Shown: positions 35,585 to 44,867, counted from the first letter of the stretch. The stretch: 64,000 nucleotides of DNA from Mycolicibacterium holsaticum DSM 44478 = JCM 12374 (GCF_019645835.1 NZ_CP080998.1:3410001-3474000), one strand, 5' to 3'. Notes: a model not told the origin generated them from the letters alone. Numbers and translations: made by a program.

Positions 35585-36624
35585 CCGCCACCGTCGAAAC
35601 CCACGGGTTGGCAAAGTCTTTCAACGGCCACACCGTGCTGCACCACATCGACCTCGAGGTGCAGCCCGGCACCACCACCGCCGTCGTCGGCGCCTCCGGC
35701 TGCGGAAAGACCACGCTGCTGCGGCTCATCGCCGGGTTCGAGAACCCCGACGCGGGCACGATCAGCATCGGCGGCCGTCAGGTGGCGAGCCCACAGCGCT
35801 CGGTGGCACCGCACCGTCGTGCGGTCGGCTACGTCGCCCAGGACGGTGCGCTGTTTCCGCACCTGAACGTCGGGCAGAACGTGGCCTACGGTCTGTCACG
35901 CAACACCCGCAGCGCGCGCGTGCGTGCCCGGGTAACCGAACTGCTGGAGACCGTCTCGCTCGACCCGTCCTACGCATCGCGACGCCCGCACGAACTTTCC
36001 GGCGGCCAACAACAACGGGTCGCACTGGCGCGCGCGCTGGCCCGCGAACCGGCCCTGATGCTGCTCGACGAGCCGTTCAGTTCGCTGGACACCGGGCTTC
36101 GGGCATCCACCCGCACAGCGGTGGCGAGGTTACTCACCGACGCCGGGGTGACGACCCTGCTGGTCACCCACGACCAGGAGGAAGCGCTGTCGATCGCCGA
36201 CCAGGTCGCCGTGATGCGAGACGGCCGGTTCACCCAGGTCGGCCCGCCGCAACAGGTGTACCGGCAGCCCAAGGACCGGTTCACCGCAGCGTTTCTCGGT
36301 GACTGCATCGCGCTGCCGTGCACGGTCAACGCCGGTATCGCCGAGTGCGCGTTCGGGCGGGTTGCGGTACGCGCCGACGGCGACGGGTCCGCGACCTTGC
36401 TGCTGCGCCCCGAACAGCTTGTGGTGACCGAGGTTTCGGACACCGAGCAGTACCGGGGTGTGGCCACCGTGATCGCCACCGAGTTCCTGGGCCACGACGC
36501 GCTGCTGACGATCGACCCCGCAGGCGACGCCGAACCGGTGGTCGTGCGCCAGCACAGCCTCAACGCTCCGTCGGTCGACGCCAAGGTGCAAATCGAGGTG
36601 GTGGGCGAGGGAGTCGTGCTGTGA
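35581..36624 (+). CDS. Ferric-iron ABC transporter ATPase (FbpC-like)
   Basis: A 347-residue ABC ATPase. Walker A GASGCGKTT (about 37-45), the Q-loop AQDGALFP, signature LSGGQQQR, Walker B LMLLDEPFSSLD and the switch His in LVTHDQEE are all intact. A C-terminal TOBE-like regulatory domain (LLLRPEQLVV...) completes the family architecture. GTG 35581 overlaps the permease stop. The much longer open frame that runs upstream is in the wrong frame of the preceding genes. Its own stop overlaps the start of the adenylation-fusion gene, tying that enzyme to the importer. Confidence 0.95.
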   Translation: MTATVETHGLAKSFNGHTVLHHIDLEVQPGTTTAVVGASGCGKTTLLRLIAGFENPDAGTISIGGRQVASPQRSVAPHRRAVGYVAQDGALFPHLNVGQNVAYGLSRNTRSARVRARVTELLETVSLDPSYASRRPHELSGGQQQRVALARALAREPALMLLDEPFSSLDTGLRASTRTAVARLLTDAGVTTLLVTHDQEEALSIADQVAVMRDGRFTQVGPPQQVYRQPKDRFTAAFLGDCIALPCTVNAGIAECAFGRVAVRADGDGSATLLLRPEQLVVTEVSDTEQYRGVATVIATEFLGHDALLTIDPAGDAEPVVVRQHSLNAPSVDAKVQIEVVGEGVVL

Positions 36625-39164
36625 CGGGCCGGCTCGTCGACTTCCTGCGGGGCCATGGCGACAACCTCGCGGTGCTCACTGACACGCAGCACCTCACCTA
36701 TGCCCAACTCGCCGACCGGGTCGCCCAGGCCGCACCCGAACTCGGCGATGCCCGTCGCCTGGTGCTGCTGGAAACCCGCAATGACATCGGCACTCTGGTG
36801 CACTACCTTGCGGCCCTGGCCGGTGGGCATGTGGTGCTTCCGGTTCCGGCCGGACGTGATCACTCGACGATGGTGCAGACCTACGATCCCGACGTCGTCG
36901 TCGCGGCCGCCGGCGTGCACCACCGGCGACAGTCGGGCCGTCATCGACTGCATGAGGATCTCGCGCTGCTGCTGTCCACCTCCGGAAGCACCGGTTCCCC
37001 CAAGCTGGTGCGGTTGTCGCACACCAACCTGATCTCCAACGCCACCGCGATCGCCGACTATCTCGACATCCACGAAACAGACCGGGCCGCAACCACCTTG
37101 CCGATGTCGTACTGTTACGGACTTTCGGTGATCCACAGCCACCTGCTGCGCGGCGCCGCGCTGATCCTCACCGATCGTTCGGTGGTCGACGATCAGTTCT
37201 GGGAGCTGTTCAACCGTTGCGGCGGAACCTCTTTCGCGGGTGTTCCCTACACCTTCGAACTCCTCGAACACGTCGGCTTCGACACGATGGAGCTGCCCGC
37301 CCTTCGTTATGTCACCCAGGCCGGTGGCCGGATGCCGCCCGAACGGGTGAAACGGTTCGCCGAGCTGTCGCAGCGTCGCGGCTGGGATCTGTTCGTGATG
37401 TATGGCGCCACCGAAGCCGCCGCCCGAATGGCTTATCTTCCACCCGAACTCGCGTTGTCGCGACCCACCGCGATCGGCCGGCCGATACCCGGCGGATCGT
37501 TGACCCTCGAACCGCTCGACGACTGGTCCGGCGAAGACGTGGGCCAACTGGTCTACCGCGGCGACAACGTGATGATGGGTTACGCGCACGGGCCCGGTGA
37601 GCTGTCGCTCGGCAAGGTCGTCGACACGCTGCACACCGGCGATGTCGCCCGTCGCGCCCCCGACGGCCTGTTCGAGGTGATCGGCCGCACCAGCCGCTTC
37701 GTCAAGATCTACGGTCTGCGTATCGATCTGCAGCGGCTCGAAACCACGCTGAGCGCACACGGTGTGACGGCGTTCTGCACGTGCGATGACGAGCACCTCG
37801 TGGTCGCCGCGGCCGGACGCCACGACGCGCACGACGTGCAACGCGCCGTCGCCGACGCCGCCGGCGTGCCCGCCGCCTCAGTGCGGGCGGTCAGCGTCGA
37901 CGAATTGCCGCTGTTGTCGACGGGCAAGCCGGACTATCAGACCGTGCGGCGCCTGGCGCGCGATTCCGTCAAGCAGGCCGGGGACACCGGTCTGCGTGAG
38001 CTTTTCGCCGATGTGCTGCACCTGGATCCGGCCGCCGTCGACGGCGACGCCACCTTCGTCGACCTCGGTGGTAACTCGCTGTCATATGTGGCGATGTCGG
38101 TGCGGCTCGAGCGGATGCTCGGGCGGCTGCCCACCGACTGGCATCAGCGTCCGCTGCGGGAACTGCAGACCATGGCCAGGCCCGTCAAACGCCGGCGATG
38201 GTGGGCGTCGACGCTGGAGACCAGCGTGGCGTTGCGGGCGGTCGCGATCGTGCTCATCGTGGGTTCGCACGCCGAACTCTTCGAGCTGTGGGGCGGCGCG
38301 CACGTGCTGCTCGGGGTGGCCGGATACAACTTCGGCCGGTTCTGCATGACCCCGGTGCCGCGCCTGGACCGGGTGCGCCATCTGCGCAACACCATCGGCT
38401 GGATCGCGGTGCCCTCGGTGCTGTGGGTGGCCGTCGCGCTGGTGCTGACCGACGACTACACGTGGACGAACTTGTTGCTGGCCAACAAGATTCTGGGCCC
38501 GCACGACAGCATGACGGCGGGGCGGCTGTGGTTCGTCGAGGTGCTGGTGTGGGTTCTCGTCGCGCTGCTGCTGCTGTTCTGGCTGCCCGGACTGGACCGG
38601 TTGGAGCGGCAACGACCCTTCGGGGTGGCGGCCGCGTTCCTGGTGGCGGGGCTGGCGTTGCGCTATGACGTGCTCGGGGTGGGCCTCGGCCGCGAGGCGT
38701 GGTTCACGATGCTGGCGTTCTGGTTCTTCGCGGTGGGCTGGGCGGCGGCGAAAGCGTCGACGACGCTGCAACGCGCCGCGGTGACGGCGGTGCTGGCCGT
38801 GGGGCTCCACGGCTATTTCGACAGCACGTTGCGCGAGGCGCTGGTGCTGGGCGGTCTGGTGTTGCTGATCTGGCTGCCGACGATCCGGTGCCCGGCCGCG
38901 CTGACTGTGCTCGCCGGAGTTCTCGCGGAGGCCTCGCTGTATACGTACCTGGTGCACTACCAGGTGTACCCGCTGTTCGGCGGGCAACCGCTGTTCGGGG
39001 TGGTGGCGTCGCTGCTGGTCGGAATGCTGCTCACCTATGTGCTCACCCTGCTGCGCAGGCGCGCCTCGGTGCCGAAAGGGACATTTGGGCGACAAAATGC
39101 GAGCAAATCCCGCCAGGACGTCGATCTCGGCGCCAGTCAAGGGGCTAGGCCCGGTCGGCGATGA
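36621..39164 (+). CDS. Adenylation - carrier protein - membrane acyltransferase fusion
   Basis: An 847-residue single protein. Residues 1 to about 460 are an AMP-forming adenylation domain with P-loop STSGSTG (119-125), YGATEAA, a TGD-type motif and the late Lys in STGKPDY. Residues 465-520 form a carrier domain with phosphopantetheine Ser486 in LGGNSL. From about 530 the protein is an integral membrane acyltransferase-3-like domain (His550 in IVGSHAE, about ten helices). This would activate an acid, load it on the carrier and pass it to an acceptor at the membrane, like a fused DltA-DltC-acyltransferase. GTG 36621 overlaps the ATPase stop, placing it under the iron box. It may modify or build an iron-binding molecule; the substrate is unknown. 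Confidence 0.88.
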   Translation: MTGRLVDFLRGHGDNLAVLTDTQHLTYAQLADRVAQAAPELGDARRLVLLETRNDIGTLVHYLAALAGGHVVLPVPAGRDHSTMVQTYDPDVVVAAAGVHHRRQSGRHRLHEDLALLLSTSGSTGSPKLVRLSHTNLISNATAIADYLDIHETDRAATTLPMSYCYGLSVIHSHLLRGAALILTDRSVVDDQFWELFNRCGGTSFAGVPYTFELLEHVGFDTMELPALRYVTQAGGRMPPERVKRFAELSQRRGWDLFVMYGATEAAARMAYLPPELALSRPTAIGRPIPGGSLTLEPLDDWSGEDVGQLVYRGDNVMMGYAHGPGELSLGKVVDTLHTGDVARRAPDGLFEVIGRTSRFVKIYGLRIDLQRLETTLSAHGVTAFCTCDDEHLVVAAAGRHDAHDVQRAVADAAGVPAASVRAVSVDELPLLSTGKPDYQTVRRLARDSVKQAGDTGLRELFADVLHLDPAAVDGDATFVDLGGNSLSYVAMSVRLERMLGRLPTDWHQRPLRELQTMARPVKRRRWWASTLETSVALRAVAIVLIVGSHAELFELWGGAHVLLGVAGYNFGRFCMTPVPRLDRVRHLRNTIGWIAVPSVLWVAVALVLTDDYTWTNLLLANKILGPHDSMTAGRLWFVEVLVWVLVALLLLFWLPGLDRLERQRPFGVAAAFLVAGLALRYDVLGVGLGREAWFTMLAFWFFAVGWAAAKASTTLQRAAVTAVLAVGLHGYFDSTLREALVLGGLVLLIWLPTIRCPAALTVLAGVLAEASLYTYLVHYQVYPLFGGQPLFGVVASLLVGMLLTYVLTLLRRRASVPKGTFGRQNASKSRQDVDLGASQGARPGRR
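39069..39083. repeat. 15-bp direct repeat GTGCCGAAAGGGACA (copy 2)
   Basis: Exact second copy of the 15-mer at 4542-4556, here inside the last codons of the adenylation fusion, which encode a tail beyond the last membrane helix. ACAAAATG follows eight bases on, the inverse complement of the CATTTTGT before copy 1. Confidence 0.4.
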
Positions 39165-39948
39165 GGCCTTCCTGCGTCACCGTTGCCGCGATGACGCCGT
39201 CGGCGCGGATCAAGCTTCCGGTGACGACACCACGGCCGCGTGCGGCGGCCGGCGAGACCGTCTCGAGCAGGTTCCACTCGTCGGCGCGCACCGGGCGGTG
39301 AAACCAGATCGACGAATCCGTTGTGCCGCTTCGATGGGTACGCGCCCGCATCGAGTGCCCGTGCACCTGCAGCGCCGGGTCGATCATGTAGACATCGGTG
39401 ACATAGGCCGCAAGCAAGGTGTGCAGCAGCGGATTGTCGGGCAGCGCGACCGTTGCGCGCCACCAGAATCGACGCACGAACGCATCGCCTACCCCGTCGT
39501 CGGCGATCCTGATGTCGAGTTCGTCGAGCGGCATGGACGGCGCGGGCCCGGCGGGTCCGGTCTGCGGCAGCGCCTCCGGGTCCTGCGGCAACTGCGGCCG
39601 TCGACCGTGCTGTGGCCCAGCCAGTGCGGTGGCAAACGATACCGTCGCCGTTGTCAACAACCGGTCCCCCTGCCGGGAATCGACCCGGCGCGCCGACGCG
39701 GTGCGGCCGTCGAACACCCGCGCCACGCTGTATTCGACGTCATCGCCGGCTTCGCCGCCGCGCAGGAACTGCAGATGCATGTTGGTCGGCGGCCGGTCTT
39801 CGCCGACGGTGCGTACGGCCGCGGCGAGGCTCTGCGCGACGAACTGTCCCCCGTACGCGCGCTTGCCCGCCGGTCCGCTCGCCGCACCAATCCACGAGTC
39901 GGTGCCCTGCCCCGCCCGCACGTCGAGTAATTCGAGCAGCTTGCTCAT
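39145..39948 (-). CDS. tesB: Acyl-CoA thioesterase II (TesB family, double hotdog)
   Basis: A 267-residue thioesterase hydrolysing acyl-CoAs. RAYGGQFVAQSLAAAVRTV and DSSIWFHRPVRADEWNLLET with ARGRGVVTGSLIRADG are the characteristic segments of the two hotdog halves; Asp, Ser/Thr and Gln catalytic residues lie in these. ATG 39948 overlaps the CoA-transferase stop (ATGA). It is last gene of a minus-strand set with CoA-transferase and a fused E1 dehydrogenase, and it overlaps the tail of the convergent adenylation fusion by 20 bp. Confidence 0.93.
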   Translation of the reverse strand: MSKLLELLDVRAGQGTDSWIGAASGPAGKRAYGGQFVAQSLAAAVRTVGEDRPPTNMHLQFLRGGEAGDDVEYSVARVFDGRTASARRVDSRQGDRLLTTATVSFATALAGPQHGRRPQLPQDPEALPQTGPAGPAPSMPLDELDIRIADDGVGDAFVRRFWWRATVALPDNPLLHTLLAAYVTDVYMIDPALQVHGHSMRARTHRSGTTDSSIWFHRPVRADEWNLLETVSPAAARGRGVVTGSLIRADGVIAATVTQEGLIADRA

Positions 39949-41165
39949 TTAGCGTGACCCGTGGCCACAGTGCCGGATTCGATCAGGTGTGAAACTTCGT
40001 CGACGCTCATTGCCAGCCACTCGTTGAGCACCGCGGTCGTGTCGTCGCCCAGCGCCGGCGCGGCGACCGCGGGCGGATACGTGCCGCCGATCGAGATCGG
40101 CAACCCCGGGGCCAGGTATTCGCCGATACGGGGTTGATCCAGCGCGGTGAACAACGGGTTGGCGGTCACCTTGTCGTCGGTGACGGCCTCGGCGAAGCTG
40201 CGGTACCTTTCCCATAGCACCGACGACGCCGACAGTGCCGCGACGATCTCCTCGGCGGTGTGCGATGCGAACCACTCACCGAACAGCCCGGTGAGCGCGT
40301 CGCGATGCTGATAGCGCTGCCCCTCGTCGGTGAAGTCTGCCCGCAATGTGTCGGCCAGCGCGGCAACTGATTTCGTGGTGCCGGTCAGCTCGGCGAGGTC
40401 GCGAAAGTGCCGAGGGGTGAGCGCGACGACCATGAAGGACACCCCGTCGCTGCTGGTGAAGTCCTGACCGTACTGACCGTAAACCGAGTTGCCGATCCGT
40501 TCGCGGCTGGTGCCGTTGACCATGGCCTCGGTGAACAGGCTCAGGTTGCCCGCGGTCGCCAGTGCGACGTTCTCCAGCGGGATGGCGATGCGCTGGCCCT
40601 GTCCGGTCGCGTCGCGGTGGCGCAGCGCGGTGACGACGGCCAGTGCCGCATAGATACCGCAAGAGACGTCCCAGGCCGGCAGGACGTGGTTGACCGGTGT
40701 GGCCAGTTCGGCGGGACCGGTCACCAGCGGAAAACCGATACCGGCGTTGACGGTGTAGTCGACGCCGGTGCCGCCGTCGGCGCGGCCGGACACCTGCACG
40801 TGAATCAGGTCGGCACGCAGCGCCGCCAGCGTGTCATATGAATGCCATTCCCGGCCTGCGACATTCGTCAACAGCACACCGCTGTCGGCGATCAACCGCT
40901 GCACCAGCTTCTGGCCCTCCTGCGAGCGCATATCGGCAGCAACCGAGCGCTTTCCCTTGTTCAGCCCCGCCCAGTAAATGCTCTCCCCGCCGGTGGTGAC
41001 AGGCCACCGGCGGTAGTCGGCCGCGCCGCCGATCGGGTCGACCCTGATCACCTCGGCGCCGAGTTGGGCCAGCGTCATCCCGGCCAGCGGCACGGCGACG
41101 AAACTGGAGATCTCAACGATGCGCACCCCGGCCAGGGGCCGGGCAGGATCAGGTGTGCCGGTCAT
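39945..41165 (-). CDS. CaiB/BaiF-type class III CoA-transferase
   Basis: A 406-residue second member of the family in this window. LAGVRIVEISSFVAVPLAGM TLAQLGAEVIRVDPIGG is the N-terminal signature, and Asp166 in PAWDVSCG is the probable catalytic aspartate. It is clearly divergent from the gene at 62-1228. It lies 12 bp after the fused E1 dehydrogenase and is coupled to tesB, suggesting that it activates an acid to its CoA form, with the thioesterase as release valve. Confidence 0.92.
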   Translation of the reverse strand: MTGTPDPARPLAGVRIVEISSFVAVPLAGMTLAQLGAEVIRVDPIGGAADYRRWPVTTGGESIYWAGLNKGKRSVAADMRSQEGQKLVQRLIADSGVLLTNVAGREWHSYDTLAALRADLIHVQVSGRADGGTGVDYTVNAGIGFPLVTGPAELATPVNHVLPAWDVSCGIYAALAVVTALRHRDATGQGQRIAIPLENVALATAGNLSLFTEAMVNGTSRERIGNSVYGQYGQDFTSSDGVSFMVVALTPRHFRDLAELTGTTKSVAALADTLRADFTDEGQRYQHRDALTGLFGEWFASHTAEEIVAALSASSVLWERYRSFAEAVTDDKVTANPLFTALDQPRIGEYLAPGLPISIGGTYPPAVAAPALGDDTTAVLNEWLAMSVDEVSHLIESGTVATGHAK

Positions 41166-41177
41166 CCGGCTAAGCTA

Positions 41178-43364
41178 TCAAGGCTCCCTTCGGACGATCC
41201 TGACCGCGGCGGCCTCGATGGTGTCTTCCGACAGCAGCACCGTCAGCGCAGCGTCGCCCAACGGTATGAAAGTGTCCTCGCTGGCCACCCGATCCACCGC
41301 ACCGCCATAGCCGCGGCTGATCAGTTCTGCGAGCACCCCTTCGCCGACACCCCCGGTGCGACGGGTTTCGTCGACGATCAACACCCGCCCGGTGACCGCG
41401 GCTTCCTCGAGCATGTCCTCGATCGGCAGCGGTGCCAGCCAGCGCAGGTCGACGACGCGGGCGGCGACCCCGATCGCCTCGAGCCTGCGGGCGACCCGCA
41501 GGCTCATCCGGACACCGTTGCCGAACGTCAGGATGGTCAGATCGGCGCCGTCGCCGTAGGTGCGTGCGCGCCCGATGGGCACGCCGGCCGGCGGATACGG
41601 CGCGAGCCACAGGCCGTCGCCGTCGTCGTAGAGATCCCGGGTGTGGTACAGCGCAATGGGTTCCAGGAAGATGCACACCACACCCGCGGTCACGGCGGCC
41701 GCCGTGCAGGCGTGCAGCATCGCCGCGGCGTCGTCGGGTCGGGCCGGCGAGGCGATGACGATGCCGGGGATGTCACGAAGCGCGGCAATCGAATTGTCGT
41801 TGTGGAAGTGCCCGCCGAACCCTTTCTGGTACCCGTAGCCGGCCACCCGGACCACCATCGGGTTTCGGTACTGCCGGTTGGCGAAGAACTGCAGGGTGGC
41901 AGCCTCGCCGCGGATCTGGTCTGCGGCATTGTGAAGGTAGGCCAGGTACTGGATTTCAGGAATCGGCAACAGACCCGACACGGCGGTGCCGAGCGCGAGG
42001 CCCAGGATCGACTGCTCGTCCAGCAGCGTATCGAAGACCCGCGCCGAGCTGTTCGTGGTCACCAACCCGCGGGTCACTCCGTACACGCCGCCCTTGCGTG
42101 CGACGTCTTCGCCGAAGACCATCGCCTCCGGGCAGCGGTCCAAGATGTCTTGGAGCGCATGGTTTATCGCGAGCGCGACGGTGACCGGCGTGCCCTGCTC
42201 GCCGGACCTCACCGAGGCGGTCAGCGACACGGGAGCCGTGCGCACCGCTTCCTGCATGGCCTCCTGCAACGGCGACATCACCGCATGCGCACTGTCCAGC
42301 CGGGGCGCCTGTGCGGCCTGCTCGGCCAGGCCAAGGACGGTGGTGCGCATCGCTTCATAGCGCTGCAGCGCATCGTCGGGGGTCAACGCCCCGGTTCGAA
42401 TCAGCAGTTCTGCGGTGCACAGCACCGGATCACGTGCCATGTCGGCGGTGATCTCGTCGGCCGGCCGGTACCCGGCCTCGTAGTCGGACCCGGCATGGCC
42501 CATCAACCGCACCATGCGCAGGTGCAGGAACGCGGGCCGTCGGTGCTGGCGGACCCACGCCGCCGCGGCTGCGCTCGCTGCAAACGTCGACACCACGTCA
42601 GAGCCGTCGGCCTCGAAATACGCCAAGCCGTCGCGGTTTCGGTAGGTTCGCGTGATCCAGTCCCGCGGTGTCTTGACACTGATGCCCCACCCATTGTCTT
42701 CGCACACCAACAACAGCGGCATCGGCACACCCTGGTACGCCGCGTGCAGCGCCGCGTTGATCGCGCCGACGGCCGTCGAGTGGTTCACCGACGCGTCCCC
42801 GAAACTGCATACCGTGACCGCATCCTCCGGCCACGCGCTGAGCACCCCGAGTTTGCGTGAGCGCGCAATGGAGAATGCGACGCCCACGGCGCGGGGTAGA
42901 TGCGATGCGATGGTGGAGGTCTGCGGGATGATGTTGAGGTCGCAACGGCCGAACACCTTGTGGCGGCCACCGGCGATCGGTTCCTCGGCCGCGGCGACCA
43001 AGCCGAGCAGCACATCACGCAGCGCGTCGCTGTCGCCCACCTGCTTCGCCCTGGCCAGGTAGAAACCGCCCGACCGGTAGTGCAGAAGCGCCGGATCGGT
43101 CGGCCGCAGCGCGGCGGCCACCGCGGCGTTGCCCTCGTGCCCGGACGAGCCGATCGTGTAGTAGCCGCGGCCCTGGGCACGCAACCAGCGCGCGGCGAGA
43201 TCCAGATGGCGGCTGCCGATCTGGGCGTCGAACAACGCAAGGCAGTCACCTGCCGTCAACGCGGGATCGCGGCTGACGGGGTCGTCGACCGCGCACCGCG
43301 GTCGGGTTTCGGTGATCGCGCGGACGGCGGCGGTGAAGTGCTCGTCGATGCGTTCGGCAGTCAC
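41178..43364 (-). CDS. Fused alpha-beta thiamine-diphosphate 2-oxoacid dehydrogenase E1
   Basis: A 728-residue protein joining the E1-alpha and E1-beta subunits of a branched-chain/acetoin-type 2-oxoacid dehydrogenase. Residues to about 370 hold the thiamine-diphosphate motif SFGDASVNHSTAVGAINAAL, with the family GDxx-N pattern completed by DNGWG. From about 400 the beta part shows LVFGEDV-like (AMVFGEDVARKGGVYGVTRG), PIPEIQYLAY and the C-terminal transketolase segment RVLIVDETRRTGGVGEGVL. Most bacteria encode the halves separately. No E2 or E3 gene is nearby. GTG 43364 is the only plausible start, but without a good ribosome-binding site. Confidence 0.9.
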   Translation of the reverse strand: MTAERIDEHFTAAVRAITETRPRCAVDDPVSRDPALTAGDCLALFDAQIGSRHLDLAARWLRAQGRGYYTIGSSGHEGNAAVAAALRPTDPALLHYRSGGFYLARAKQVGDSDALRDVLLGLVAAAEEPIAGGRHKVFGRCDLNIIPQTSTIASHLPRAVGVAFSIARSRKLGVLSAWPEDAVTVCSFGDASVNHSTAVGAINAALHAAYQGVPMPLLLVCEDNGWGISVKTPRDWITRTYRNRDGLAYFEADGSDVVSTFAASAAAAAWVRQHRRPAFLHLRMVRLMGHAGSDYEAGYRPADEITADMARDPVLCTAELLIRTGALTPDDALQRYEAMRTTVLGLAEQAAQAPRLDSAHAVMSPLQEAMQEAVRTAPVSLTASVRSGEQGTPVTVALAINHALQDILDRCPEAMVFGEDVARKGGVYGVTRGLVTTNSSARVFDTLLDEQSILGLALGTAVSGLLPIPEIQYLAYLHNAADQIRGEAATLQFFANRQYRNPMVVRVAGYGYQKGFGGHFHNDNSIAALRDIPGIVIASPARPDDAAAMLHACTAAAVTAGVVCIFLEPIALYHTRDLYDDGDGLWLAPYPPAGVPIGRARTYGDGADLTILTFGNGVRMSLRVARRLEAIGVAARVVDLRWLAPLPIEDMLEEAAVTGRVLIVDETRRTGGVGEGVLAELISRGYGGAVDRVASEDTFIPLGDAALTVLLSEDTIEAAAVRIVRREP

Positions 43365-43380
43365 CAGAGCATCACGTCTG

Positions 43381-44154
43381 TCAGATCAACTCGATAGCCT
43401 CGGCGATCGACGGCAGGACCCGGCTCGGACGGAACGGGTAGCGGTCGATTTCGTCGGGCGACGTGGACCCGGTGAGCACCAGGATGGTCTCCAACCCCGC
43501 TTCGATGCCGGCGACGACGTCGGTGTCCATCCGGTCACCGACCATCACGGTGCTCTCGGAATGCGCCTCGATCCGGTTCAGCGCGCTGCGGAACATCATC
43601 GGGTTGGGCTTGCCGACGAAGTAGGGTTCGCGCCCGGTGGCCTTGGTGATCATCGCCGCCACCGACCCGGTGGCCGGCAGCGGCCCCTCGGCTGACGGGC
43701 CGGTGACGTCGGGGTTGGTGGCGATGAACCGGGCGCCACCCAGGATCAGCCGGATGGCCCTGGTGATCGCGGTGAACGAATACGTCCTGGTCTCACCGAG
43801 CACCACGAAATCCGGCTCGATGTCGGTGAGGGTGTAGCCGAGCTCGTGCAGCGCGGTGGTCAGCCCGGCTTCGCCGATGACATAGGCCGATCCGCCGGGC
43901 AACTGGCCGTCGAGGAACGCCGCGGTGGCCAGCGCCGACGTCCAGATCGCGCCCTCTGGCACCGCCAGGCCGCAGCGCAACAGGCGCGCCGAGAGATCAC
44001 GCGGGGTGAAGATCGAGTTGTTCGTCAGGACCAGAAACGGCCGCTCACGTTCGAGCAGCCGCTGCAGGAATTCGGCGGCACCGGGCAACGCGTGCTCTTC
44101 GCGGACCAGCACGCCGTCCATGTCGGTGAGCCAGCACTTCCGTGTAGTGCGCAT
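43381..44154 (-). CDS. HAD-IIA family phosphatase (NagD-like)
   Basis: A 257-residue haloacid-dehalogenase-type phosphatase. WLTDMDGVLVREEHALPGA is motif I with the nucleophile/acid Asp pair (DxD); VLTNNS is motif II; FVGKPNPMMF supplies the motif III Lys; and VMVGDRMDTDVVAGIEAGL is motif IV. The C2a cap between motifs II and III is typical for NagD/phosphoglycolate-phosphatase types. It is 16 bp upstream of the fused E1 gene on the same strand, so likely co-transcribed, although its substrate is not evident. Confidence 0.92.
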   Translation of the reverse strand: MRTTRKCWLTDMDGVLVREEHALPGAAEFLQRLLERERPFLVLTNNSIFTPRDLSARLLRCGLAVPEGAIWTSALATAAFLDGQLPGGSAYVIGEAGLTTALHELGYTLTDIEPDFVVLGETRTYSFTAITRAIRLILGGARFIATNPDVTGPSAEGPLPATGSVAAMITKATGREPYFVGKPNPMMFRSALNRIEAHSESTVMVGDRMDTDVVAGIEAGLETILVLTGSTSPDEIDRYPFRPSRVLPSIAEAIELI

Positions 44155-44176
44155 GAGGCCAGTCTGTCAGCATTCG

Positions 44177-44524
44177 TCACTGGTCCATCGGCATGTCGGG
44201 CAGCGGTGCGTCGCAGCGCGCGCGGAAGTCGGTGGCGGACTGCCTGACCGCCCGCAGCTCGTCGCGCACCCGTGGATTGGCATCCATATAGGCCTTGATC
44301 TCCGTGACCATCTCATCGCGTGGCTTGCCCTTGAGACCGGTGAAGAACGCGTTCACGTCGGGGTGGGTGAACAGATACGTCGACGTGCCCGCGGAAACGC
44401 CGGCCATCACCCCGGACAGATCAGCGGCCGTGCAGTTCGGCGGATCGGCATGAGCCGTCGCCACGGCGCCGAAGAGCATCGCGCCGGCGACCATGCCGAC
44501 ACCAAAGACACTGCGAGAGAACAT
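44177..44524 (-). CDS. Second secreted hemophore-like protein
   Basis: A 115-residue exported protein. The signal peptide (FGVGMVAGAMLFGAVATAHA-D) gives a mature domain starting DPPNCTAAD and closing with DFRARCDAPLP, again one Cys at each end. LFTHPDVNAFFTGLKGKPRDEM and IKAYMDANPRVRDELRAVRQ match the helical repeat seen in the protein at 32394-32765. ATG 44524 follows a very strong AAGGAGG. The downstream HAD gene starts 22 bp away, so they may share a transcript. Confidence 0.82.
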   Translation of the reverse strand: MFSRSVFGVGMVAGAMLFGAVATAHADPPNCTAADLSGVMAGVSAGTSTYLFTHPDVNAFFTGLKGKPRDEMVTEIKAYMDANPRVRDELRAVRQSATDFRARCDAPLPDMPMDQ

Positions 44525-44564
44525 GAGAACCTCCTTGCTCAACTGGATGACTTTCTGGATCCAC

Positions 44565-44867
44565 TCAGCGTGGTCCCGGCCGGCCCGGACGCCCGATGTC
44601 AACGGGAGGACGGGGCGGATTCGGGTTGATGATCACGTCGATTCCCCAGTCGTCGCTGCAGTACCACGGATCGGCGCAGTAGCCGGGGTAGACGGGACCG
44701 GCAACCGGCGCATCCGGCCCGCCGCCGCGCACCGACCCCTGCGCACACACTGTGGCAGCGCCGGCATTCGTGCAATCCGCATATGCGGCGGGCGCACCGG
44801 CCAAGACGGTGGCGGGCAGCGCCGCGGTCGTCACACCCAAAAGTAGATAACGCCGGAACGTTGGCAT
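44565..44867 (-). CDS. Small secreted Pro/Gly-rich protein
   Basis: A 100-residue exported protein of unknown function. The signal peptide is RRYLLLGVTTAALPATVLAG with cleavage near AAYAD. The mature part has four cysteines (DCTNAGAATVCAQ and GYCADPWYCSDDWG), which could form two disulphides, and ends in a Pro/Arg/Gly-rich tail. Many mycobacteria encode such short cell-wall-exposed proteins. ATG 44867 follows AAAGGAGG; the longer frame upstream lacks any such site. It precedes the second hemophore-like gene by 40 bp on the same strand. Confidence 0.72.
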   Translation of the reverse strand: MPTFRRYLLLGVTTAALPATVLAGAPAAYADCTNAGAATVCAQGSVRGGGPDAPVAGPVYPGYCADPWYCSDDWGIDVIINPNPPRPPVDIGRPGRPGPR

